64,000 nt of DNA from Maribacter sp044594925 (GCF_044594925.1 NZ_CP138991.1:620001-684000); one strand, 5' to 3'. Shown: positions 34,301 through 44,061, counted from the first letter of the stretch. The notes: generated by a model not told the origin, from the letters alone. Program-made: numbers and translations.

Positions 34301-37300
34301 GTATCCTCTAACTGATACGAATATCCGGGAGAACCACCAGTTACAGAAGCTTCCAAGGTACCGCCAGTATTGAAACAAGTGAAATCTGCGGTTTGAATTA
34401 GCGCAGGCGTTATTTCGGTCGGTTCGTTCAGTGAAGCAGAAAAGTCCACGGCACAGGAAGTGTCATTTATTCGACGCACTTCTACATTGTAAGTGCCATC
34501 GGCCAAGTTAGCGGTTGTTACCGTAGGCGATACCAAAGAAGTTGTCCAGTTTGTTCCGTCCGTACTATATTCAAAGCCTGTGGCAAGGTCAAAGTTAGCT
34601 ACTTCAAAACGTATGGAACCATCGGAGGCGCCATTACAGCTCGGGTCTGTAGTCCCTAGAATACGAGCAGAAAATTCTCTATTGTCTTCAACGACTACCG
34701 CGAAGGTTGTTGTTTTTTCACAAATTTCCGGTAATTGCGTGGCTTGGATATCGTCTATAATGAGCTCGTTTCCATCATCACTTGCTTGGAAGCTCCTAAG
34801 GACAAGAGAAACATTGGTATTAGCGCCCGGATTAAAAGTGACAGTTCTATTATGCCAATCATCGGAATCATTGTTCTTAGGAATTTCTGGAAATACGGTA
34901 CTATTTATAACCGTACCAGCACCATCTACAAGTTCAATCTGAATTTCTGGATTATTTCCGGCAGAACCGGTTTCCCTAAGATTATACGCCCATAAAGAGA
35001 TTTCTATAGCCCTGTTCGGTAGTACTTCAATATTTTCTCTTTCCCATATAACACTTGTAGTACCTACTAAATTATTACTTGGGTTTATGGCGAAGAAACG
35101 TCCGTTGGCTATAGCAGAATGATCATTAGGATTTCTGTAGGCAGGAATTGGATTGGTAACACTATTGGTTACAGCATACTCGCCATCTACCAATATACCG
35201 GCAGGACCTAGATTACATGTATTTTCACTACCGTTCTGAGGCTCATAACAGTAACCAGGACCAACTTCACCGATTTGGGTGGTAGGTCCGGCTCCAAAGT
35301 TCTCAAAGAAAAGCGTTGCTTGACCAGGTGAAATACTACTGGAATAACCAACTGTTATATTTTGTGTTCCTGAGGCCACATTAGTAAAAACGTTATTATT
35401 TACTGGTGCGTTCGCTGTTCCATTTATAGCGTAAGAATAGGTAAAATCAGCTGTATTCGAAGGTGTTACGGTTATCGTTCCTTGACCATCGCATGCATAA
35501 TCAACAGCATTAGTAAAGCTTGGGTCTGTTGGTGTGCTTGGTACGGTCAACTCCATGTCATATTCACATCCTAAGGCATCTTTTACTGTAAATTGATGAT
35601 TTCCTGGTAGGAGATTTGTAGTGTTTACGCTACTGAATGCTCCACCGTTAATGCTATACTCATAAGGTTCTTGACCTCCATTAGTATTAATTATTTTGAC
35701 CAAAGCGCCAGCCGGATTACAAGAAGCATCTTCGACAATTGTAGCCGAAGCGGTTAGTCTAAATGGCTGTACAATCTCATAATCAAAATTCTCGACACAA
35801 CCGGTTGCGGTAGCACCACTGGAATCCATAACTGTGATGGTGTAAATACCTGCAGCTAAATTGAAGAAAGTATCCGTATTTTGATAAGTGGTTCCGCCAT
35901 CTAAACTGTATCGATAGGGCGCATTTCCTCCCGTTGCGGTAACCGTCAACGATGCGGTAGCACTATCGGCACAGATAATTCCTGAATCAGATGCTGAAAT
36001 GGATATGGTACCTAAATCCTCCACACGCACACTATTTGAAAGCGCATCACATCCGTTATCATCTTTTACAATAAAAACATAATCGCCCTCTCTGTTCGGA
36101 TTTCCGGTATCACCAAAAAGAAAACTTGCCGTGGTTTGAAATTCTGAAACTGGTACGGAGGTAACATCGGTATATGTCGTGACACCGTCGATACTCCAAA
36201 TAGCCATCTGGTAGTTAGGACTTGGTAATCCGCCTTGCGGAGTTAAGTTCACTATGCCCGGAGTACAGGTAATATTCTCTGCGGTCACGGCACCTAAGGT
36301 AAGTTCTGGAATTTCCGCTACCGTAATTGCTCTTGATTCGGTACAACCATCTTTTGTGTCGGTCACTACAATATAGTTGCCAGGATTTACATTTAAAAAG
36401 GTATGAGTATTGTCATTAACAGCAAGTTCACTTGTGACCAAAGAGCCTGCTCCACCATTACTACCATCATCTAAATAGAGCTCGTAGCTATAATTGGGTA
36501 GTGCGTTCAGTGCTGAGATAGAAATTGTTCCCAATTGATTGCAATCCGCCGGTGTCGTCGTGACATTGACATCGAACAATTGTTCTACAATACCTATGTC
36601 TTCCGTTTCAAAAATACAACTGTTAGCAATAGGTGTATTGTCGGAAGGGTTTAATTGGGTTATCTGTACTTTGTAGGAACCGTTATCCGCTATGTCAAAA
36701 TTAGGACCGTTATTTGCAGAAAAAGGAATTATAATATTATTTGTTGTAGCGTCTAATAATTGAAAGCCGTAACCCGCTCCTATATTAGTGATTCTTATGT
36801 TGCCAGGAGTATCACAAAGAATATCCGAAGTGTTGTAGTCTATGGCTAAATCGTTTTTGAATACATTGAAATAGAAACGACTGACACAACCATTTAAATA
36901 GGTAATGGATAGACGATATTTACCAGAGGTATCAACAGTATAGTCACTTCCAGTACCCACTTGATTCCAAATACATGTTAAATTTCTATTCAAACAGTCG
37001 TCTGGCTGAGCGGTACAGCTTGTTTCATCTAACTTTTCCCAAAACAGTTGTCCGTCAGAGATATTCATCTGCAATAATGCAGTATCAGTAGCTCCACACA
37101 AAAATATTTCTGGAAATTGAGTGGTTCCATCGGTACAGTCGGTAAGGATTTCACCTTGAATATTATTATCTGGATTTATATCACTGTTCACTGAGTTAAA
37201 ATAGTCTACAATAGGATTGGTTTGGGTTGTCCCAAAGCGCTCAACTATGATGCGTTCAGCTAAATCCGGACAAGAACCGTTGGATGTTTTTTCTACGATA

Positions 37301-40300
37301 TAATTTCCTACAGCCGTAACCAGTAATGTGCTGCTATCATTATCGGGATTGCCATCGTTCATTATAGTATCACCACTATCAATTTGACCATCGTTATTAT
37401 TGTCCACAGCCCATGTGTATGTGTTGAAGCCTGAACCGGCCGATAGGATAACATTATCCCCACAAAGTTGCACGGTTCTAGATTGACTACAATTGGCTAA
37501 ATCATTAAATAGACTATTGCTCGCAATTTCTGGATTAGTTGCACAAGGCGTGGCCGTTGTACCTCCAACTTCATCAGAAAAAACAGTAGGGTTCAAAACA
37601 CCTTGATAGGTAGAAAACGCGCTATTTTCTAGTAGTGATGAACAGGCGTTTATGAAACTTGAACAATTTAAATCGATTGTTACGGTAATCCGTATACTAT
37701 ATTCAGGATCACCAACTTCAACTAAATTATCCGGCACTTTAAATGTAATTATTCCATTTGAGACATCATGATTGACCACCGTACTCGGTGCATTGGTGAT
37801 ATCAATATTATCTACGGTAATATTATTCGGTAAAACATCTCTTATAACATAGTTTGTAGCATTATCATCTCCTGTATTTTGAAAACGCAGTACATATTCT
37901 ATGGTCTGGCCAAGACTTACATCATTGCCATTGATATCGGTACCTCCTAAATCTTCAGTGGTATTACCAAGTTCAATAACTGGAGCAAAAACTTGTGTGT
38001 AGGATGCTGCGTTTACAGAACCATTTGAAGCATTCACTGTGGGTACACCAGCACCATATTCACCACCATCGCCACCATCAGCATTTTCATCTTTATAAAA
38101 TTCGTTGGCGTCGGTACAGCCATCACCATCACTATCAAGATCTAACTGATCAGGAATTCCGTCGGCATCGGTATCACAATTGGCGGTCAAGAAATTTCCA
38201 ACCATATTAGTAGGTCCCACCACTTCTTGACTAATAACTACAGTGTTATTGCCAGAAGTATTCCAATTGACATTATTAGCAGGAGTATTTAAGAACAAGG
38301 GTTCAAGTGGCCCATTACTAGATTTAGACCCGTAAAGATTTAATTCGCCTAATTCATTTATTACTACTCTTACAATAGGTGTTGCAGCACTTCCTGAAAT
38401 GGTCCAAATGTTTGGAATTCCGTTCTCACCGTATCCAGAACCATCTTCAAAACGTACATGATTACCTGTGCCGGGTACATAAAACTGTATTTCACTGGCT
38501 ATATCAACGCCATTTATTTCTAGGTTAAAGGAGTTATCCAGTTGATAGATATCGTAAACAAGATAGTTTTGCGTAGGAGTTATTGTTCCATTAAAAGCGT
38601 TACCACCAGAAATATTTACTGCTAACGAGTTACACTCATCGGTATCGTAAATACCGTCATTATCATCATCTAAATCAGAAATATCCTTAACACCATCGTT
38701 ATCATAATCATTGTGTACTACTATACGAGCAGAAGGAGTGTCCTGTGTAATGTTTGTATCTACTTGATCTTGACTGTTTGTTGCCGTATTTGTTAAACTC
38801 AAGAGGGGAAGTGTGTCAATTTCATCTGCCTGTACTTCAAGCTCCAAGAATGCCGTTTCACCACCGTCTAAAGTGCCAATATTCCATGTGTTTCCACTCC
38901 AGTTGCCTGTAATGGTAAAGTTGGATAGTAAAGATAGCCCCGCAGGTATATTGTCTGTAATTTGAAGATTTGTTACTGGCCCAACTCCTAAGTTTCTAAC
39001 CTTTATGGTAAAAGTAGCAGTTTCGCCTTCCATTATTTCAGGCTTATCTACAGTTTTCTCTACAACAATATCTGGGTCACAGTACAACGCATTGATAGAT
39101 TGTGAATCATAGGTACAAGGCCCTTTAGTTCCTCTTACAAAGAATTCTCCTGCTCCGGAAGGGGCGTAACTCGGGGAATTGGCCCCTGGAATTAGTACAC
39201 CGTCTTCAAACCATTGGTAGGCGTCAAAGTTACCGGTAGCCTCAAAGATTTCTGAACCAACAAAACAGCCCGATCCACCTCTTATTTCAAGCGTTACTTC
39301 TGGTACAGTATCAAAACCTGAAAAATAACCGGCGACACCTCTAGCTCCATTATAGCCAAAAAAACCAACAGCCATGGGGCCTGTTGATTGTACACTTACA
39401 TTACCACTAAGGTTAGGAATGTAAAAGGTTTTCCAATCTGCTGATCCTGCCACTGCATTGGATGCAGGCAAGGTAACAGGGCCATTACCGTCTGTAACAG
39501 AAATATTTGCATCGGGGGTGTTAACGGCGGCAATTATTGTTAATCCGCCACTGACTGTAGTGCCAGCCATATTTCTAATGTCTGGAATATTATCCATAAC
39601 ATCAGGTAACAAACAATTTACAGGAGCTACAAAGTTAAGTCCCTGAGTGTAAGGCGTTGATGCACCTGCCATACATTGGTAAGCATAAACATCTTTTGAG
39701 GTTTGCACCAGCATATTGGCACCTACAGTATTAGATGAATAGAGATTGCTAGGTATTTCAAAAAACTCTCCATTATTAATGGTTGCAATAGGTGTTGCGG
39801 AGCCATTTACAAAAATTTGAGTATTATCCGATATGGCTATTAAAAGCGGAAATTCTGTCCAACCGTTAGTGTTACCATTACCACGAACAAAAACATATTC
39901 TTTTCCTAAACGGTTCTCTGGTACGGGTTGGTCTATTCCTGCGTCTCTATTTGATGCACCAACTTGGCGACCAAAATTCATAGATCCATTACTAATAACA
40001 ATATTCTTGTCAGAAACTATAGATGCTCCTATCCAACCATCTTCGTGTGCTTGTGTTGGTGCATTGCCAATGTATGTTTCATAGACAAAAGATTCATTAG
40101 CATTAAGTGTAATTTGATGTGAGTTCGCCGTAATACCAGCCCTATTATTACCTACTCTAAACTCACAACCAGGGTCGTATCCAAAAAGATTAATAGTAGT
40201 GTTATCCTCGGTAGCCATAATACCAAGGGTATTGGATTTGGAAGGATGTGCCCCTCTATTTGGTACACCACCCCATTTAAAGCGTGTTCCCATGGCTACC

Positions 40301-40710
40301 CTTCCTTTTGAGGTCAAGGAAGCCGATTGCGCACTACTACTACCGCGGTAGTTTACATAAAAACGATTACCGCTAGGAGCTTCAAAACGGAGTCCGCTAT
40401 TATTTAAGACAACACCGGTGTTGCTATTATTCACTAAAATAATATTATTATCTCCGTTAGACATGTTGTAAACCGCAGGGCTTACATTGGAAATGTTAAA
40501 TGTAGCTACAGGGGTAGTATTGGTTCCCCTGTATGCGTTAACCGTAAAGGTAACGGGCTCTGGTGTAGAGAGGTAAACGGCCTGTTGTCTAATACCAGCA
40601 TTGTTCTGACCCTGTTTTAAAGGTGGTAAGTAATGTAAATCACTTAGTTGTGCATTAATTAAACAACTAAACCCTATAGCAAGGGTAAGTAGTAATAACT
40701 TTTGGTTCAT
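28393..40710 (-). CDS. Giant SprB-like T9SS surface adhesin
   Basis: 4105 aa. Signal peptide MNQKLLLLTLAIGFSCLINAQ. An IgGFc-binding-like N-terminal domain (about 100-460; TLGIMATEDNTTINLF). A CARDB/DUF11-like domain near 550-660 (EKTVDKPEIMEGETATFTIKVRNLG) and a second near 905-1040. Two thrombospondin type 3-like Asp-rich calcium motifs near 671 (DNDGVKDISDLDDDNDGIYD) and 861. Then, to about 4000, over two dozen SprB-type beta repeats ending like G-x-Y-T-V-x-V-x-D-x-x-G-C. The last 90 residues (NFFTPDGDGQNDLW...VFDRYGRLVYR...GWDG...LPTGDYWYIIKLNG) are the gliding-motility-associated CHU_C sorting domain for type IX secretion. Probable role: gliding adhesin or polysaccharide-binding surface protein. 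Ordinary host gene next to the integron array. Confidence 0.9.
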   Translation of the reverse strand: MNQKLLLLTLAIGFSCLINAQLSDLHYLPPLKQGQNNAGIRQQAVYLSTPEPVTFTVNAYRGTNTTPVATFNISNVSPAVYNMSNGDNNIILVNNSNTGVVLNNSGLRFEAPSGNRFYVNYRGSSSAQSASLTSKGRVAMGTRFKWGGVPNRGAHPSKSNTLGIMATEDNTTINLFGYDPGCEFRVGNNRAGITANSHQITLNANESFVYETYIGNAPTQAHEDGWIGASIVSDKNIVISNGSMNFGRQVGASNRDAGIDQPVPENRLGKEYVFVRGNGNTNGWTEFPLLIAISDNTQIFVNGSATPIATINNGEFFEIPSNLYSSNTVGANMLVQTSKDVYAYQCMAGASTPYTQGLNFVAPVNCLLPDVMDNIPDIRNMAGTTVSGGLTIIAAVNTPDANISVTDGNGPVTLPASNAVAGSADWKTFYIPNLSGNVSVQSTGPMAVGFFGYNGARGVAGYFSGFDTVPEVTLEIRGGSGCFVGSEIFEATGNFDAYQWFEDGVLIPGANSPSYAPSGAGEFFVRGTKGPCTYDSQSINALYCDPDIVVEKTVDKPEIMEGETATFTIKVRNLGVGPVTNLQITDNIPAGLSLLSNFTITGNWSGNTWNIGTLDGGETAFLELEVQADEIDTLPLLSLTNTATNSQDQVDTNITQDTPSARIVVHNDYDNDGVKDISDLDDDNDGIYDTDECNSLAVNISGGNAFNGTITPTQNYLVYDIYQLDNSFNLEINGVDIASEIQFYVPGTGNHVRFEDGSGYGENGIPNIWTISGSAATPIVRVVINELGELNLYGSKSSNGPLEPLFLNTPANNVNWNTSGNNTVVISQEVVGPTNMVGNFLTANCDTDADGIPDQLDLDSDGDGCTDANEFYKDENADGGDGGEYGAGVPTVNASNGSVNAASYTQVFAPVIELGNTTEDLGGTDINGNDVSLGQTIEYVLRFQNTGDDNATNYVIRDVLPNNITVDNIDITNAPSTVVNHDVSNGIITFKVPDNLVEVGDPEYSIRITVTIDLNCSSFINACSSLLENSAFSTYQGVLNPTVFSDEVGGTTATPCATNPEIASNSLFNDLANCSQSRTVQLCGDNVILSAGSGFNTYTWAVDNNNDGQIDSGDTIMNDGNPDNDSSTLLVTAVGNYIVEKTSNGSCPDLAERIIVERFGTTQTNPIVDYFNSVNSDINPDNNIQGEILTDCTDGTTQFPEIFLCGATDTALLQMNISDGQLFWEKLDETSCTAQPDDCLNRNLTCIWNQVGTGSDYTVDTSGKYRLSITYLNGCVSRFYFNVFKNDLAIDYNTSDILCDTPGNIRITNIGAGYGFQLLDATTNNIIIPFSANNGPNFDIADNGSYKVQITQLNPSDNTPIANSCIFETEDIGIVEQLFDVNVTTTPADCNQLGTISISALNALPNYSYELYLDDGSNGGAGSLVTSELAVNDNTHTFLNVNPGNYIVVTDTKDGCTESRAITVAEIPELTLGAVTAENITCTPGIVNLTPQGGLPSPNYQMAIWSIDGVTTYTDVTSVPVSEFQTTASFLFGDTGNPNREGDYVFIVKDDNGCDALSNSVRVEDLGTISISASDSGIICADSATASLTVTATGGNAPYRYSLDGGTTYQNTDTFFNLAAGIYTITVMDSSGATATGCVENFDYEIVQPFRLTASATIVEDASCNPAGALVKIINTNGGQEPYEYSINGGAFSSVNTTNLLPGNHQFTVKDALGCEYDMELTVPSTPTDPSFTNAVDYACDGQGTITVTPSNTADFTYSYAINGTANAPVNNNVFTNVASGTQNITVGYSSSISPGQATLFFENFGAGPTTQIGEVGPGYCYEPQNGSENTCNLGPAGILVDGEYAVTNSVTNPIPAYRNPNDHSAIANGRFFAINPSNNLVGTTSVIWERENIEVLPNRAIEISLWAYNLRETGSAGNNPEIQIELVDGAGTVINSTVFPEIPKNNDSDDWHNRTVTFNPGANTNVSLVLRSFQASDDGNELIIDDIQATQLPEICEKTTTFAVVVEDNREFSARILGTTDPSCNGASDGSIRFEVANFDLATGFEYSTDGTNWTTSLVSPTVTTANLADGTYNVEVRRINDTSCAVDFSASLNEPTEITPALIQTADFTCFNTGGTLEASVTGGSPGYSYQLEDTSTSIITAFQSNSTFPNIPAGDYVIRVRDQKGCEVVSTVPVSIAEPETIDFDLVATACYDDLNNASITATVTTGNGGYQFRIDGGPWRTPAIATDVTYTFTGLSNGSYDIEVTDAYGCISPVASIAIQPNLTATVDVVDISSCADGSITVNATGGDGNFVYAFMPTGNIPVPGDFGASNTFAVTTGNDGDYDVYVWDNNGIDPHCQSMTTETVEPAVTLAYTVTPTAPECHDGPGSIAVNITAGDSPYTIEIIDLDNGGASNQTNTNVVATTQNYFNLGTGNYTVIVTDANGCDRTETPVTITNPDELTADIVAILPANCDPDPNLYGFEFDNYPTSLGTLEFSADGGSNWQSGDTFVGAAYASGNEVEPSIRVVGTNCQTDLPRYTIPYPLDDLGIDISAIVVDCNDLQVTVQGTEGLAPYEYTYTDNPVGFDPNDVTTVWTTATPGNHVFTGLTPGRTYVFYVRDASPCIRQSSVNVNDLAPPPVQIDGDTLPTCDGLSIGQLTYTVTENNLGELGGTFDWDLYRVSNTSAVAPTLVTSGTVATFTSGDSFTVPTPASLTAGDYFIEISGAAPNNCAIGSENLRLEQLDPITFDPIVRSHITCANPGLVEIQNPQGGGGTYTYTLSSTNFIADIVTTDIMVEVPIVNLIDVTATPFDVFVEIADQFSCPVTTLPSHTVSMDISQSPTISSVTTSNCATPFGITVNASGGSGPYLYSINGGTNYLDNGGVFNNVAIGSYTISILDANGCTATDTAEIYPTLQATAVQTKALDCSVVSAPNPYGTDAVITIEASNGSGSYDYEITGPENETRTALTSPEEWTTSTPGTYTVSVYDNNRPTCPARTFTVDVPDIINPNFTYTPSDVTCFGSSDGSISISEINNGNNPLNYTLSPNVSPFNTSTNSFENLPQGTYEIIATGPNGCTTTKSNIPLNEPLNIVFDLPTVTPFGCASDNTTNNAVLTLDDSSIVGGSGNYVRFEFEDDVSGTILQNGSEANYIHTDFAGADIIVRVYDDKGCTGEVTVTVPAYDQLNTATVHIDEAISCTNLGEDITIEVTGSLSNYSTNPGNYDFRIVPGGVAQASNAFTDLQPGNYAIAARNINTGCEIIVNHAVAEPNTFDLSVEKLSDAICFGDDGSIRLSITDVTYTAGFSWSIYNTNGTPADRSDDGTAVLSGTSTNLGPTAAINVAAGNYLVEVTQDALPNCGQVRSFTIAAPSAPITLEPINLADVGCTNDQGSAAINPLGGQAPYDITLTHNASGTSTTITGVNSHLFSNLGAGQYNISITDALGCPSTFTNAFELLVPDAITGNVSSTPLVCQGDTDATLSFSLNPRNVSSTYSYILNSLDDAVGTTLLSSSAAQNGQTFNNLSSGFYNITVIDDMGCTYDSAVVEIVEPTQSTGMLITTQTLTCLSGAELELRALGGTAPYRWSSDGSSFNVMNEINGPNTHLFQNVNAGPYQYYIQDSYNCISVISNEIIVNPVEDLTIALDTSAAVINCNGDSTALIFATANGGLGDYSYGLFADQGLTSEIRPYQTSGTFADLPQGTYYVSVESEDCQTTSEVVTIDEPTPLTVVPAITDITCHDANDGSISLDVQGGTGDYQYAISPNLNQFDDESSFYDLAPGDYTVIAQDTNGCFEIVEFTITEPEVLEMNLSTTPEICAGDEDGSITVDIMGGTAPYSTSINSNSDDDFVEGRLTFDALAGDTYLIFVKDAMGCIVNQTITVENGANLSAETEVIYECAGDTPTNRVVVSLEDESIASEVLYGLDTDDPNAFVLESTFENLAPGIHFITIAHANGCVNTVEFEIEEFEPLALTAVQQNLNEITAVATGGKEGYTFYFDGTDNGDKNTFYITRTDTYTVRVVDENGCEMTTSIFMEFIDIEIPNFFTPDGDGQNDLWLPRNIAQFPQIWINVFDRYGRLVYRLEDSPEGWDGFYQENTLPTGDYWYIIKLNGAEDTREFVGHFTLYR

Positions 40711-41250
40711 TTAGGTGGCTTTGGTGAAAACCGGGTTTTAACCCTATTTCAAAAAAAGCAGAACCTTCTTAAACCCACAATTTTTTGTTGTAAAATGAAT
40801 TAAGGCTGTTGTTAAAGCCCTCTATAGCGTTATGTAATGCTTTGATTTTAACGACTATTGAGGCTTTTGTATTACTCAATATTATATGTAAAGTGCAATT
40901 ATTCAGTGTTTTACAAACCAGTATTAGCTTCAGTATACTAGGAAGATATAAATTGTTTTCTGGTATTTTTTGAAAAGATTATTGCGAAGGTTCAGCGATT
41001 TATCCAACGAGATTAACACGATAACTGGGTTTAATTAAAAGGTTGTTTTTAGTGCGTAAAATTAGTTCCGAAAACCCTTTCGGTATAAAGTGCTGAGGAT
41101 AATAGGGAAGAGGTTTAAACTGAATATTTATCAGCTTAGGTCATATTCAATTTAAATTTTTTATAGCGTTATAAATCAGGTATCTTTGTATGTAGATTTC
41201 AATAGATTAAGTATTCAAATATCACATCAAAATTTAAGCAATTTCATAGA
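40711..41250. other. Intergenic region upstream of adhesin and tkt
   Basis: 540 bp with no gene. Divergent spacer that must hold the promoters of the adhesin (minus) and transketolase (plus). A good candidate -7 box is seen only for tkt. Confidence 0.7.
41160..41188 (+). promoter_or_regulatory. Candidate Bacteroidota promoter for tkt
   Basis: TATCTTTG at 41181-41188 matches the -7 consensus TAnnTTTG; a T-rich stretch precedes it at the -33 distance but without a clear TTTG. The transketolase start codon is 63 bp downstream. Confidence 0.45.
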
Positions 41251-43278
41251 ATGAACAAGGAATTAGATCAACTAGCCGCAGATAATATTAGAGCCTTGGC
41301 CATAGCCATGGTAGAAAAAGCTAAGTCTGGACATCCAGGCGGTCCAATGGGTGGTGCAGATTATATGCATATTCTGTACTCAGAATTTTTTAATTACGAC
41401 CCATCGGATATGCATTGGGCTTTCAGAGATCGTTTCTTTATGGATGCGGGCCATTTATCCTCTTTAATGTATGCCCAGTATTACCTCCTTGGTAATTTTA
41501 AGAAAGATGATATTGCCAATTTTAGACAATGGGGTTCTGTTACTCCCGGTCATCCAGAGGTAGATGTAGCAAGGGGTATTGAAAACACGTCTGGTCCTCT
41601 AGGACAAGGACATACCATGGGTGTGGGTGCAGCGATTGCAGCAAAATTTTTACAAGCACGTTTTGGTGATTGGATGAACCATAAAGTGTATGGTTTTATT
41701 TCTGATGGAGGTGTGCAAGAAGAGATATCTCAAGGAGCAGGAAGAATAGCGGGTCATTTAGGGTTGAATAACTTTATCATGTTCTACGATTCCAATGATG
41801 TGCAGTTATCCTCTAAAACAGATGAGGTAACTTCTGAAGATACTGCAAAAAAGTACGAAGCTTGGGGGTGGAAAGTAGTCACCATTGACGGCCATGACCA
41901 TGAACAAATTAGAAAAGCACTTAGAGATGCTAATGCAGAAACAGAGAAGCCAACACTAATAATTGGTGAAACAATTATGGGAAAAGGTTGTGTAACAGCT
42001 AACGGTGACATGTATGAAGGGTATACCGAACTACATGGAAAACCAATAGGAGATACGGGTGCTGATTACGAAAAGACCATGAGTAATCTTGGAGCAGATA
42101 TCAATGATCCTTTTGGTATTTATGAAAAGGTTTCTGATTTTTATGAAACCTTAAAAACTGGGAAGAAAAAGGCTGCTGATGCTAAAAAAGCTGAAATCCA
42201 ATCGTGGAGAAATGCGAATGCACAATTAGCTTCAAAACTAGATGGTTTTCTGTCAGGTGATTTGCCTGACTTAGATTTTGGTAACATCCCACACAAGGAA
42301 GGTTTGGCAACAAGAGCTGCTTCCTCAAATGTTTTGGGATATTTGGCAGAAAACGTAGAGAATATGATAGTTTCTTCTGCGGATTTATCAAACAGTGATA
42401 AGACCGATGGTTTCTTGAAGAAAACAACGGTACTTAAAAAGGGTGATTTTTCTGGAGCCTTTTTACAGGCGGGCGTTGCGGAACTTACCATGGCCACAAT
42501 AGCGAATGGTATTGCTTTACATGGTGGCATTATTCCAGTAGTGGCTACATTCTTTGTATTTTCAGATTATATGAAGCCCGCTATCCGTTTAAGTTGTATT
42601 CAGGAACTCCCGGTGAAGTTTGTATGGACACACGATGCGTTTAGGGTAGGGGAAGACGGACCAACCCACCAACCTATAGAACAGGAAGCTCAAATACGAT
42701 TATTAGAAAAATTAAAGAATCATAGTCACGAACAAAGTTTTGTGGCCTTAAGACCAGCCGATTCACAAGAGACCAATGTAGCTTGGAAAATGGCCATGGA
42801 AAACTCAAAAACTCCAACAGGTTTAATACTTTCTAGACAAGGCATACAAGATATACCCTCTAAAACCGACCGTTATGAAGATGCCCTAGGTGCAGAAAAG
42901 GGAGGATATTTGGTGCAAGAAGTAAATGACCCAGATGTGGTTCTTATAGCAAATGGTTCTGAAGTTGCCACTTTGGTAGATGCAGCAGAATTACTTGAAG
43001 CTAAAAATGGACTTAAAGTGAATATTGCCTCAATTCCTTCAGAAGGGATATTTAGACAACAGTCAAAGGCATACCAAGAAAAGGTAATACCTTCTAACAA
43101 ACCTATTTTTGGCTTAACTGCTGGCTTACCAGTAAATTTACAAGGTTTAGCAGGACCTAATGGTCAAGTTTTTGGTCTTGAGCACTTTGGTTATTCCGCT
43201 CCGGCCAAGGTGTTAGATGAAAAGTTTGGTTTTACAGGAGAGCAAGTATACCAACAAGTAACAACGTTTTTGAAATAG
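41251..43278 (+). CDS. tkt: Transketolase
   Basis: 675 aa, full length for the family. Thiamine-diphosphate enzyme of the non-oxidative pentose phosphate pathway, moving two-carbon ketol units between sugar phosphates. Visible signatures: KSGHPGGPMG near residue 27, GPLGQGHTMGVGAA near 113, the TPP/metal motif in ISDGGVQEEISQG...FYDSN near 148-180, and the substrate-side block THDAFRVGEDGPTHQP near 458. Followed by transaldolase after 25 bp, so the two form a small operon of the same pathway. The acidic residue of the TPP motif is replaced in part (DGGVQEE), a variant seen in Bacteroidota. Confidence 0.95.
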   Translation: MNKELDQLAADNIRALAIAMVEKAKSGHPGGPMGGADYMHILYSEFFNYDPSDMHWAFRDRFFMDAGHLSSLMYAQYYLLGNFKKDDIANFRQWGSVTPGHPEVDVARGIENTSGPLGQGHTMGVGAAIAAKFLQARFGDWMNHKVYGFISDGGVQEEISQGAGRIAGHLGLNNFIMFYDSNDVQLSSKTDEVTSEDTAKKYEAWGWKVVTIDGHDHEQIRKALRDANAETEKPTLIIGETIMGKGCVTANGDMYEGYTELHGKPIGDTGADYEKTMSNLGADINDPFGIYEKVSDFYETLKTGKKKAADAKKAEIQSWRNANAQLASKLDGFLSGDLPDLDFGNIPHKEGLATRAASSNVLGYLAENVENMIVSSADLSNSDKTDGFLKKTTVLKKGDFSGAFLQAGVAELTMATIANGIALHGGIIPVVATFFVFSDYMKPAIRLSCIQELPVKFVWTHDAFRVGEDGPTHQPIEQEAQIRLLEKLKNHSHEQSFVALRPADSQETNVAWKMAMENSKTPTGLILSRQGIQDIPSKTDRYEDALGAEKGGYLVQEVNDPDVVLIANGSEVATLVDAAELLEAKNGLKVNIASIPSEGIFRQQSKAYQEKVIPSNKPIFGLTAGLPVNLQGLAGPNGQVFGLEHFGYSAPAKVLDEKFGFTGEQVYQQVTTFLK

Positions 43279-43303
43279 AATTAGCAATTTAAAAAGATAA
43301 GAA

Positions 43304-43957
43304 ATGAAATTTTTTATAGATACAGCAAACTTAGAAGATATTAAAGATGCCCAGGATATGGGTGTTTTAGACGGTGTAACAACAAATCCTTCTTTAATGG
43401 CAAAAGAAGGAGTTACCGGAGCAGAAAATATTTTAGAGCATTACAAGAAAATCTGTGATGTAGTAGATGGGCATGTGAGTGCAGAGGTTATTTCTACAGA
43501 TTTTGAAGGAATGGTAGCTGAAGGTGAAAAACTAGCAGCATTGAATCCACAAATCGTTGTAAAACTTCCAATGATTGCCGATGGAGTCAAAGCTTGTAAA
43601 TATTTTTCCGATAAGGGTATTAAAACGAATGTAACGCTAGTGTTTTCTGCAGGACAAGCCTTATTGGCCGCCAAAGCTGGAGCAACTTATGTTTCCCCGT
43701 TTATTGGAAGATTGGACGATATTTCTACGGACGGATTAGGTCTTATTGCAGATATTAGATTAATTTATGACAACTACGGTTTTGAAACGGAGATACTTGC
43801 CGCTTCGGTGAGACACGTTATGCATATTTTGGATTGCGCTAAAATTGGTGCAGATGTAATGACCGGTCCTTTGTCCGCAATAAAGGGGTTATTGAAACAT
43901 CCACTTACGGATAGTGGTTTAGCTAAGTTTTTAGAGGACTATAAAAAGGGAAATTAA
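43304..43957 (+). CDS. tal: Transaldolase, short FSA/TalC-type
   Basis: 217 aa, the size of the small transaldolase/fructose-6-phosphate aldolase group rather than the 320-aa TalB type. Starts MKFFIDTANLEDIKDA; GVTTNPSLMAKEG near 26; the Schiff-base lysine is in IVVKLPMIADG near residue 86; then GIKTNVTLVFSAGQALLAAKAGATYVSPFIGRLDD. Class I aldolase in the non-oxidative pentose phosphate pathway. Downstream of tkt in the same operon and followed by a strong terminator. Confidence 0.92.
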   Translation: MKFFIDTANLEDIKDAQDMGVLDGVTTNPSLMAKEGVTGAENILEHYKKICDVVDGHVSAEVISTDFEGMVAEGEKLAALNPQIVVKLPMIADGVKACKYFSDKGIKTNVTLVFSAGQALLAAKAGATYVSPFIGRLDDISTDGLGLIADIRLIYDNYGFETEILAASVRHVMHILDCAKIGADVMTGPLSAIKGLLKHPLTDSGLAKFLEDYKKGN

Positions 43958-43992
43958 TTTCTTGATTAGACAGATACCGTTTGTATTTCATA

Positions 43993-44030
43993 AAAAGCGT
44001 TCACTTATAAAAGTGAACGCTTTTGTTTTA
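43993..44030 (+). terminator. Strong Rho-independent terminator after tal
   Basis: Perfect 14-bp stem AAAAGCGTTCACTT / AAGTGAACGCTTTT, loop ATAA, then TTTTGTTTTA. Also has an A-tract on the left and so may act in both directions. Confidence 0.9.
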
Positions 44031-44061
44031 ATTGGCACCGCCAAAGGGTATAATATCCTAA

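Noticed and set aside
33610..39646. Plus-strand ORFs of 60-150 codons within the giant adhesin
   Set aside because: Shadows of the repetitive 4105-codon gene; the minus frame is uninterrupted and has clear domains.
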